Assembly: GCA_025355395.1 (NCBI GenBank)
Contig: JANXZT010000279.1
Span: 1 to 6,154 of the forward strand
Origin: Betaproteobacteria bacterium
Lineage (GTDB): Bacteria; Pseudomonadota; Gammaproteobacteria; Burkholderiales; Casimicrobiaceae
Reading direction: 5' to 3'
Length of the DNA: 6,154 nucleotides
The notes under the pieces were generated by a model. The model was not told the DNA's origin. It made no database searches and saw only the letters and a list, made by a program, of their open reading frames with translations. Positions 1 through 4,793 of the stretch are shown here, one piece after another. Numbering within the stretch: the first letter of the stretch is position 1; each line of letters begins with the position of its first letter. Both the position numbers and the translations under genes were made by a program.

Positions 1-806
1 CCGGGGTCGGCGGTGCACGCCAGCGGCAGATGACCTTCGCCGGCGAGGAGGCCTGAGGTGGAATCGAAGCCGATCCAGCCGGCGCCGGGCAGATACACCT
101 CCGCCCAGGCGTGCAGGTCGGTAAAGTCGTGTGTGGTACCCGAGGGTCCGTCGAGCGCCTTCACATCGGCGGTCAGCTGGATGAGATAACCGGACGCAAA
201 GCGCGCCGCCAGGCCAAGGTGGCGCAGGATCTGCACCAGCAACCAGCCGCTGTCGCGACATGAGCCGCAGGCGCGCTCCAATGTCTCGTCCGGCGTCTGC
301 ACACCGGGTTCCATGCGCACGAGATAACGAATCTCTCGTTGCAGTTGCTGGTTGAGCGCAACCAGCATGGGCACGGTCGGCGTGGTGGAAGGCAACGCCG
401 CGCGGTAGGTCGAGAGCCACTGCGCGAGCCGCAGATTGGCAGGCGCGGTTTCCAGAAAGGGAATGAGCTCCTTCGCGAGCGCCGGCGCATACCCGAACGG
501 ATAAACCTCGGCATAGGGCTCGACAAAGAAGTCGAACGGATTGATGACCGTCATGTCGGCGGTGAGATCCACCTCGATCGCGAGCTCCCTCGCGGGCTCC
601 GGAAACACCAGCCGCGCGACCCAGTTGCCATACGGGTCCTGCTGCCAGTTGACGAAGTGCTCTTTGGGCCCGACGCGCAGCGAGTAGCCGAGCACCGGGG
701 TCCGGCAATGCGGCGCAGGCCGCAGGCGAATCTGGTGCGGTGTGAGCGCGACCAGCCGATCGAAGCGATAGGTCGTGCGGTGATGAAGGGCGACGCGAAT
801 GGCCAT
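1..806 (-). CDS. Transglutaminase-like protein, long (DUF2126-fused) type, N-terminal 268 codons; C-terminus beyond left edge
   Basis: The open frame runs from ATG at 806-804 to the window edge without a stop. Visible parts are an N-terminal beta-rich region (about residues 1-100, starting MAIRVALHHRTTYRF, containing RLRPAPHC and NWQQDPYGNW) and a papain-like transglutaminase core. The core has a complete Cys-His-Asp triad: C183 in GSCRDSG, H232 in DLHAWAEVYLP and D248 in WIGFDST. From memory, the N-terminus matches the long family in which this core is followed by a DUF2126 region (about 1,100 aa in total), so some 800 residues should lie to the left; that is inference. Such proteins are expected to cleave or transfer amide bonds, with unknown substrate. 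It follows the Anbu-type protease on the same strand. The ATG is favoured because the family starts at the same point and upstream codons lead only to TTG codons and a stop (884-882). A 230-bp MITE-like element ends just upstream of the start. Confidence 0.93.
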   Translation of the reverse strand, partial: MAIRVALHHRTTYRFDRLVALTPHQIRLRPAPHCRTPVLGYSLRVGPKEHFVNWQQDPYGNWVARLVFPEPARELAIEVDLTADMTVINPFDFFVEPYAEVYPFGYAPALAKELIPFLETAPANLRLAQWLSTYRAALPSTTPTVPMLVALNQQLQREIRYLVRMEPGVQTPDETLERACGSCRDSGWLLVQILRHLGLAARFASGYLIQLTADVKALDGPSGTTHDFTDLHAWAEVYLPGAGWIGFDSTSGLLAGEGHLPLACTADP

Positions 807-812
807 GGTTAG

Positions 813-830
813 GGAACCTCTGAACAAGTC
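813..830 (+). repeat. Left terminal inverted repeat of the MITE-like element
   Basis: This 18-bp repeat pairs perfectly with 1025-1042. The identity stops abruptly after position 830, which marks the inner boundary. The outer boundary is set by the TTAG duplication. Confidence 0.85.
817..821 (-). promoter_or_regulatory. Shine-Dalgarno-like AGAGG supplied by the end of the inserted element
   Basis: Read on the minus strand, AGAGG lies 10 nt before the transglutaminase ATG (806). It is part of the 18-bp terminal inverted repeat of the MITE-like element, so the present ribosome-binding site appears to derive from the transposon end. Without the insertion, the start would be preceded by GGAA about 11 nt upstream. 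Use as a binding site is inferred from position only. Confidence 0.45.
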
Positions 831-842
831 GCGCGCGTTTGC

Positions 843-901
843 GACGGCAGTGTTTCGGGATGGATGGCGCGACAAAGCCAGCTACCCGAAACACTACCGT
901 C
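843..901. repeat. Imperfect palindrome inside the element (17-bp arms)
   Basis: Arms 843-859 and 885-901 pair at 16 of 17 positions (C848 against A896 is the mismatch) around a 25-nt loop. In RNA or single-stranded DNA this would form a stable stem in either orientation. It is internal to the MITE-like element and separate from its ends. Confidence 0.7.
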
Positions 902-915
902 CCTTCGGGCTGCTG

Positions 916-1003
916 CCAAATGCGGCGCTTGCTTCCCCGCGCTCCTCGGCATCGTAGTTTGACTACGACCTTCGTCGCGCGGGTCGCAATCATCCGCATT
1001 TGG
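916..1003. repeat. Long branched palindrome inside the element
   Basis: The outer arms CCAAATGCGG (916-925) and CCGCATTTGG (994-1003) are perfect complements. At the centre, TCGTAGT (952-958) and ACTACGA (962-968) form a 7-bp stem with a 3-nt loop. Between them, a CCGCGC/GCGCGG pairing is also possible. The whole stretch could fold as one long interrupted hairpin. Confidence 0.65.
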
Positions 1004-1024
1004 CCCTGCAGCGCAATCGTGCGG

Positions 1025-1042
1025 GACTTGTTCAGAGGTTCC
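1025..1042 (-). repeat. Right terminal inverted repeat of the MITE-like element
   Basis: This is the exact reverse complement of 813-830 and is followed directly by the second TTAG copy at 1043-1046. Confidence 0.85.
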
Positions 1043-1123
1043 TTAGCCGCGTTCCGAGCGCGCTGGAACGTGGGCGCGCGAACGCTCCCTCGCCCAGCAG
1101 CCCGCCGGTGCGCGTGCGGACGG

Positions 1124-1852
1124 TTACCACTCGGGGTTGGGCAGTTGCGCGAAGATCCGACGCAGGCCCTCGCCCCACTCCGCATGGATCATCTGAAAGT
1201 AGGGATCGGTTTCCTCGATGCGGCGCTGCGCGCGAATTCTGAAGGCGTCGGTATCGTAGGTCAGGAGATCGATCGGGAGTCCCACCGATATGTTGGAGCG
1301 CATGGTCGAATCGAAGGACACCAGCGTGCATTTGGTGGCGTCGGTCAGCCCGCTGCCCCGGGTGATGACGCGATCGATGATCGGCTTGCCGTATTTGGTT
1401 TCGCCGGTCTGAAAATAACAGGTGTCGGCGGTGGTCTCGATGAAATTGCCTTCGCTATACACGTTGAAAAGCCGTGGCGGTTCGCCCCGGACCTGGCCGC
1501 CCACGATAAAATTGGCGCCGGCGTCGACGTTGTTCTGCATGAGGTAGGGCCCGTCGCGGCTCTTGACCTCGCGCAGGGCATCGCCGAACAGGCGCGCGAC
1601 GTCGAACATCGAGACCACATTCCTCAAGTTGTCGTGCGCGTCGTTAACCTTGACGCGCTGCTCGAGGATGTTGACCGCGTTCTGGGTGATCGACAGGTTG
1701 CCGGAAGAGAGCGAGACGATCACGCGCTCGCCCTCGCGCACGAAGGTGCGCATCTTGGAGAACCGCGACACCTGGTCCACGCCCGCGTTGGTTCTCGAAT
1801 CCGACGCGAAGATCATTCCGGCATCGAGGCACATCGCTACGCAATACGTCAT
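1124..1852 (-). CDS. Anbu / proteasome-type N-terminal-nucleophile protease
   Basis: This 242-aa protein begins MTYCVAMCLDAGMIFASDSR. After Met removal, Thr2 would be the N-terminal nucleophile, as in proteasome beta subunits and HslV. The accompanying residues are visible as D18 (ASDSRTNAG) and K33 (FSKM), with a glycine-containing SLSSGN stretch near residue 50. The MTYCV start and SDSRTNAGVD segment are hallmarks of the Anbu (ancestral beta subunit) family, and the length matches it. Family members form ring or helical oligomers in the cytosol; physiological substrates are not known. The start is certain because the nucleophile must be residue 2, and AGAGAGG (1868-1862) lies 9 nt upstream. 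The gene follows the alpha-E gene after 105-106 bp and ends in TAA. Its ATP-grasp, alpha-E and transglutaminase neighbours are the typical Anbu partners. No ATPase unfoldase is nearby, so it may act on small or unfolded peptides. Confidence 0.93.
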   Translation of the reverse strand: MTYCVAMCLDAGMIFASDSRTNAGVDQVSRFSKMRTFVREGERVIVSLSSGNLSITQNAVNILEQRVKVNDAHDNLRNVVSMFDVARLFGDALREVKSRDGPYLMQNNVDAGANFIVGGQVRGEPPRLFNVYSEGNFIETTADTCYFQTGETKYGKPIIDRVITRGSGLTDATKCTLVSFDSTMRSNISVGLPIDLLTYDTDAFRIRAQRRIEETDPYFQMIHAEWGEGLRRIFAQLPNPEW

Positions 1853-1861
1853 TCCGGGAAA

Positions 1862-1868
1862 CCTCTCT
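1862..1868 (-). promoter_or_regulatory. Ribosome-binding site of the Anbu-type protease
   Basis: AGAGAGG on the minus strand lies 9 nt before the ATG at 1852. It confirms the start that places threonine at position 2. Confidence 0.7.
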
Positions 1869-1925
1869 GCCAGGTCGCGGCCAACGGCGATCGTCCGTTT
1901 TGGGTCCTTACGCCCGCAAAGTCAA

Positions 1926-1941
1926 CGCGACGGGTGTCGCG
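1926..1941. repeat. Short perfect hairpin between the alpha-E and protease genes
   Basis: CGCGAC (1926-1931) and GTCGCG (1936-1941) pair perfectly around a 4-nt loop. On the transcribed strand only a broken T run follows, so it is not a convincing terminator. It lies about 74 nt upstream of the protease ATG and could be a processing or attenuation structure, or chance in GC-rich DNA. Confidence 0.35.
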
Positions 1942-1958
1942 AAAACCATTGATTCTAC

Positions 1959-2930
1959 TCATTGCGGGCTGGCCGCCTGCCCCGTGGCGAAGAAATCGCG
2001 CTCGATCGCATCGCCGAGTGCTGAGATCCGGTCGAGGAAGTCCATCAGGTATTCGTGCAGGCCATAGCGAATGATGTCGTCGGTGCGGCCATAGTGCAGC
2101 CGGGCATGGAGTTCCCCCGTCGCGCGCTGGATCTCCTGGCTGTGGCCGTTGCACAATTTCTCGAGCGTTTCCTGGATCAGATTCATGCAGGAGTGCAGTG
2201 AGCGCGGCATGTCATCGCGCAGGATCAGCAGTTCCGCAACCCGGCGCGGCGTGATGACATCGCGGTAGATCTTCCGGTAGGACTCGAAGCCGGAAACCGA
2301 GCGCAACAGGGCTCCCCACTGGTAGTAATCCACTGCGCCGCCGACGTCGGCCGCACTTGGCAGCAGGATGTGATATTTCACATCCAGGATGCGCGCCGTG
2401 TTGTCCGCCCGCTCGAGGTGCGTTCCCAGCCGGATGAAATGGTAGGCTTCGTCGCGCAGCATGGTGCCGAACGTCACGCCTCGAATAAGGTGCGAGCGCA
2501 TCTTCACCCAGTCCATGAATTCCGACACGCCATACGCCTGAATCTTCTCGAAGTCGTAGCCTCGCATCTCAAGCCACGATGAGTTGAGATCCTCGTACAT
2601 TTCCGAGGTGATCGCGCCGCGCACCGAGCGCGCCGATTCCCGCGCCGCCCACAGGCAGCACTGGATCGACGAGTCGTTGTTGGCGTCGAGGATCATGTAG
2701 CGCAGCACGTTTTCTGCACTCAGCGTTTGATAGCGCTTATAGAACGACGTCGCAAGCCCGCTGGAGATGAGCGGTACCGCCCACGGCTCGGCCCAGGCGA
2801 GCCCTGACTCCACCGCATCGTAGGGCAGCAGCGACATGCGATAGGTCACGTCGAGGATGCGGGCGGTATTCTCGGCCCGTTCGATGTGGCGCGCCATCCA
2901 GAAGAGCTCATGGGCCGTCCGGCTCAGCAT
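1959..2930 (-). CDS. Alpha-E domain (DUF403) protein
   Basis: This 323-aa, mostly helical protein starts MLSRTAHELFWMARHIERAE. It has the alpha-E family signature twice: HIERAENTARILDV at residues 15-28 and HLERADNTARILDV at 171-184, each opening an alpha-helical half. This shows the internal duplication of the family. There is no signal peptide or membrane segment, so it is likely cytosolic. The biochemical role is unknown; by constant gene association it is thought to work with the ATP-grasp enzyme, possibly as a substrate carrier or partner. An open frame runs further upstream to 3032, but ATG 2930 is chosen. It matches the family N-terminus, has an excellent ribosome-binding site, and avoids overlapping the ATP-grasp gene, whose stop lies 22 bp upstream. 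The gene is probably co-transcribed and translationally linked with the ATP-grasp gene. Confidence 0.93.
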   Translation of the reverse strand: MLSRTAHELFWMARHIERAENTARILDVTYRMSLLPYDAVESGLAWAEPWAVPLISSGLATSFYKRYQTLSAENVLRYMILDANNDSSIQCCLWAARESARSVRGAITSEMYEDLNSSWLEMRGYDFEKIQAYGVSEFMDWVKMRSHLIRGVTFGTMLRDEAYHFIRLGTHLERADNTARILDVKYHILLPSAADVGGAVDYYQWGALLRSVSGFESYRKIYRDVITPRRVAELLILRDDMPRSLHSCMNLIQETLEKLCNGHSQEIQRATGELHARLHYGRTDDIIRYGLHEYLMDFLDRISALGDAIERDFFATGQAASPQ

Positions 2931-2935
2931 GGTCG

Positions 2936-2944
2936 CCCTCCTCC
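2936..2944 (-). promoter_or_regulatory. Strong ribosome-binding site deciding the alpha-E start
   Basis: GGAGGAGGG on the minus strand lies 5 nt before ATG 2930. It supports this start over the longer upstream frame. Confidence 0.75.
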
Positions 2945-2952
2945 ATGCGCGA

Positions 2953-4365
2953 TCACGCCAGCACCCAGGTGTCCTTGGTGCCGCCACCCTGCGACGAATT
3001 GACGACCAGCGAGCCCTCGTTAAGTGCGACACGGGTCAGGCCGCCAGGAACCAGGGTCACCGTCTTGCCCGACAGCACATACGGCCGCAAGTCGATGTGG
3101 CGCGGCGCAAGACCGCTGGCGGCAAACGTCGGGCACGTCGAGAGCGAGAGTGTGGGTTGCGCGATGTAACCGTCCGGTTTCGCCCGGATGCGCGCGCGGA
3201 AATCGTCGCGCTCGGCCGCGGTGGACGCCGGCCCGATGAGCATGCCGTAGCCGCCGGCACCGTGTACTTCCTTGACCACCAGATGCTCGAGGTTGGCGAG
3301 CACGTATTCGCATTCGTCCGGACGGCGCAGGAGATAAGTGTGAACGTTGTTCAGGACCGGCTCCTCGGAAAGATAGAAGCGGATCATGTCCGGCACGTAC
3401 GGATAGATGGACTTGTCGTCGGCCACTCCGGTGCCGATCGCGTTGGCAAGGGTCACCCGCCCCGCCCGGTACGCCGCGAAGAGGCCCGGCACGCCCAGCA
3501 TCGAATCAGGGCGGAAGGCGAGCGGGTCGAGAAAGTCGTCGTCCACCCGCCGATAAATGACATGCACGCGCTGCGGACCCCGCGTAGTGCGCATGTACAC
3601 CGTATCGTTCTGGACGAAGAGATCCTGGCCTTCGACCAGCTCGACCCCCATCTGCTGCGCCAGGAACGCGTGCTCGAAGTAGGCGGAGTTGTGCGCGCCG
3701 GGGGTCAGCACCGCAACCGTTGGGTCTTCCTCTTCCAGTGGCGACATCCCGCGAAGGTTTTCGAGCAGCAGGTCCGGGTAATGCTGCACGGGTCGGATCG
3801 ACTGGGTGGCAAAGAGCTCGGGAAAAAGCCGCATCATCATCTTGCGGTTCTCGAGCATGTAGCTCACTCCCGACGGCACCCGCAGATTGTCCTCGAGCAC
3901 AAAATACTCGCCGACGCCGGCCCGCACCACGTCGACGCCGGCGACGTGGGCGTAGATGCCCCCCGGGACCTTCATCCCCTGCATTTCCGGGCGGTACTGG
4001 GCGTTGTCGGACACGCATTCGCGCGGCACCACGCCCGCCGCGCAGATCGCCTGCGCGTGATAGATATCGTCCAGAAATGCGTTGAGCGCCTGCACGCGCT
4101 GCTTCAAGCCGCGCTCGAGCTTGCTCCATTCGTCCGCGGGCACGATGCGCGGGACAATGTCGAATGGAATGAGACGCTCTTCGCCCAAGTCCTCGCCATA
4201 CACCGCAAAGGTGATGCCTACCCGGTGGAACGCGCGCTCGGCTTCATCACGCTTTTGGGCAATGCGGGCCGGTGGAGTGCGGGCAATCCAGTCCGCAAAA
4301 GGGGCGTAATGCGCCCGGACTTCCCCGGCGTCGGTACGCATTTCGTCGTAGGGAAGGGAGGACAC
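2953..4365 (-). CDS. Circularly permuted ATP-grasp protein (type 2; DUF404/DUF407 family)
   Basis: This 470-aa protein belongs to the circularly permuted ATP-grasp family, the usual first partner of alpha-E proteins. Conserved segments in order are: YDEM near the N-terminus (6-9), RPEMQGMKVPGGIYAHVAG (125-143), VLEDNLRVPSGVSYMLENR (156-174), YRRVDDDFLDP (271-281), NAIGTGVADDKSIYPYVP (308-325), the nucleotide-binding VVKEVHGAGGYGM (363-375, K365) and SSQGGGTKDTWVL at the C-terminus. The family is predicted to use ATP to form an amide or peptide bond on an unknown acceptor in the cytosol. The start is a GTG (4365-4363); an in-frame stop lies five codons upstream (4380-4378), and no clear Shine-Dalgarno precedes the GTG. 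ATG 4341 (M9) is an alternative, but it would remove the SSLPYDE segment. As the first gene of the minus-strand cluster it carries the operon's likely control region upstream. Confidence 0.93.
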   Translation of the reverse strand: MSSLPYDEMRTDAGEVRAHYAPFADWIARTPPARIAQKRDEAERAFHRVGITFAVYGEDLGEERLIPFDIVPRIVPADEWSKLERGLKQRVQALNAFLDDIYHAQAICAAGVVPRECVSDNAQYRPEMQGMKVPGGIYAHVAGVDVVRAGVGEYFVLEDNLRVPSGVSYMLENRKMMMRLFPELFATQSIRPVQHYPDLLLENLRGMSPLEEEDPTVAVLTPGAHNSAYFEHAFLAQQMGVELVEGQDLFVQNDTVYMRTTRGPQRVHVIYRRVDDDFLDPLAFRPDSMLGVPGLFAAYRAGRVTLANAIGTGVADDKSIYPYVPDMIRFYLSEEPVLNNVHTYLLRRPDECEYVLANLEHLVVKEVHGAGGYGMLIGPASTAAERDDFRARIRAKPDGYIAQPTLSLSTCPTFAASGLAPRHIDLRPYVLSGKTVTLVPGGLTRVALNEGSLVVNSSQGGGTKDTWVLA

Positions 4366-4453
4366 GAATCGGGGCGGTCAGGTTCTTCCGTCGAGCGATC
4401 AGGTCGGCGGGCATCGGTCAGAGACGTACTTTGCCAACGCGAGCCGGCACTTA

Positions 4454-4467
4454 GCCGCGACCCAACC
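4454..4467 (-). promoter_or_regulatory. Weak candidate sigma54 -24/-12 element for the ATP-grasp operon
   Basis: On the minus strand GG (4467-4466), ten bases, then GC (4455-4454) gives the sigma54 GG-N10-GC spacing downstream of the NtrC-like site. The flanking bases fit poorly (no TGGCA, no TTGC), and the site overlaps a 7-bp hairpin (4455-4461 with 4468-4474). Chance occurrence is likely in this base composition. Confidence 0.15.
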
Positions 4468-4474
4468 GTCGCGG
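4455..4474. repeat. Perfect 7-bp hairpin in the ATP-grasp leader
   Basis: CCGCGAC (4455-4461) pairs with GTCGCGG (4468-4474) around a 6-nt loop, about 90 bp upstream of the ATP-grasp GTG. Its core CGCGAC/GTCGCG is the same as in the hairpin upstream of the protease (1926-1941). Confidence 0.35.
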
Positions 4475-4505
4475 GCCGGGCTTGGCAATTGGGGCAGCAT
4501 TAGAA

Positions 4506-4522
4506 TGCACTGCATTGGTGCA
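4506..4522. promoter_or_regulatory. NtrC-type operator/enhancer
   Basis: TGCACTGCATTGGTGCA is a 17-bp dyad of the form TGCACY-N5-GGTGCA. It agrees with the NtrC site known upstream of enterobacterial glnA, as I recall it, in both half-sites; only central bases differ. It lies about 140 bp upstream of the ATP-grasp start and about 100 bp upstream of the tRNA. It overlaps a small palindrome, GCATT-AG-AATGC (4497-4508). The likelier target is the minus-strand operon. No second site is visible. Confidence 0.5.
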
Positions 4523-4564
4523 AGTTATGTCCAAGACAACAGTAGACAAACTGTCCGGGGCGGT

Positions 4565-4594
4565 TTGACCCCCTCGTTTTGAGCGTGTTTAAAT
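4565..4594 (+). promoter_or_regulatory. Sigma70-like promoter for tRNA-Val
   Basis: A -35 TTGACC (4565-4570) is followed after 18 bp by TTAAAT (4589-4594), or after 17 bp by TTTAAA (4588-4593). The tRNA starts about 24 nt beyond the -10, which leaves a short leader for RNase P removal. Confidence 0.55.
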
Positions 4595-4617
4595 GCCGGC
4601 TCCTGTCTGGGTTCGCG

Positions 4618-4692
4618 GGGCGGTTAGCTCAGTGGTAGAGCACTGCCTTCACACGGCAGGGGTCACTGGTTCAATACCAGTATCGCCCACCA
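4618..4692 (+). tRNA. tRNA-Val (anticodon CAC)
   Basis: This 75-nt gene folds into a full cloverleaf. The acceptor GGGCGGT pairs with ATCGCCC (one G-U pair). The D arm is GCTC/GAGC and the anticodon stem CTGCC/GGCAG. The 7-nt anticodon loop has CAC at 4650-4652, which reads GUG valine codons. The variable loop is 5 nt, and the T arm is ACTGG/CCAGT with loop TTCAATA. The 3' CCA (4690-4692) is encoded. It is a single gene with its own promoter and terminator; no integrase or duplicated 3' end is present in the window. Confidence 0.96.
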
Positions 4693-4701
4693 CATGAACC
4701 A

Positions 4702-4735
4702 AGGGGTTACGCGCAAGTGTAACCCCTCTTTTTTT
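4702..4735 (+). terminator. Intrinsic terminator of tRNA-Val
   Basis: AGGGGTTAC (4702-4710) and GTAACCCCT (4719-4727) form a perfect 9-bp stem with an 8-nt loop, followed by C and seven T residues (4729-4735). It begins 10 nt after the tRNA CCA and works only rightward; the opposite strand lacks a T run. Confidence 0.92.
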
Positions 4736-4780
4736 GTCCGCGTTGTGCGCGATCGGTCCAAACCATGCGACACCGATTGA

Positions 4781-4785
4781 AGGGG
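4781..4785 (+). promoter_or_regulatory. Ribosome-binding site of the haloacid dehalogenase gene
   Basis: AGGGG lies 8 nt before ATG 4794. It supports that start over the longer upstream frame, which would begin inside the tRNA terminator. Confidence 0.6.
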
Positions 4786-4793
4786 AACAGGCG

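Larger units (their letters stand above)
813..1042. mobile_element. MITE-like non-autonomous element, 230 bp, probable IS5-family relative
   Basis: The ends are perfect 18-bp inverted repeats: GGAACCTCTGAACAAGTC at 813-830 and its reverse complement at 1025-1042. They are flanked by a direct TTAG duplication (809-812 and 1043-1046). TTAG fits the YTAR target of the IS5 group, and the GG start with an AACAAG-like stretch resembles IS5 ends; family assignment is from memory. No credible transposase gene fits inside, so it would need a transposase in trans. The interior is palindrome-rich (843-901 and 916-1003). It lies between the protease stop and the transglutaminase start. Removing it and one TTAG would leave an 83-bp spacer. 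Of the 317-bp gap (807-1123), the remaining 1047-1123 shows nothing recognisable. Confidence 0.85.

Noticed and set aside
1926..1941. Hairpin read as an intrinsic terminator after the alpha-E gene
   Set aside because: The stem is only 6 bp and is followed by an interrupted T run. The downstream genes belong to the same functional cluster, so full termination is unlikely.
1908..1949. Minus-strand 13-codon frame starting MVFATPVALT, a possible leader peptide before the protease
   Set aside because: It has no ribosome-binding site, ends 55 bp before the protease and overlaps the 1926-1941 hairpin; chance is the simpler explanation.
839..2074. Plus-strand 411-codon open frame
   Set aside because: It runs through the MITE-like element and antisense to the protease, and its residues show no family resemblance.
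2857..4503. Plus-strand 548-codon open frame
   Set aside because: It lies wholly antisense to the ATP-grasp gene and the start of the alpha-E gene and has no recognisable domain; it is a by-product of high GC.
4556..4625. Ten-base direct repeat CGGGGCGGTT at 4556-4565 and 4616-4625, the second covering the tRNA 5' end; possible attachment site
   Set aside because: It is too short and GC-rich, at the 5' rather than 3' end of the tRNA, with no integrase or prophage genes in view.
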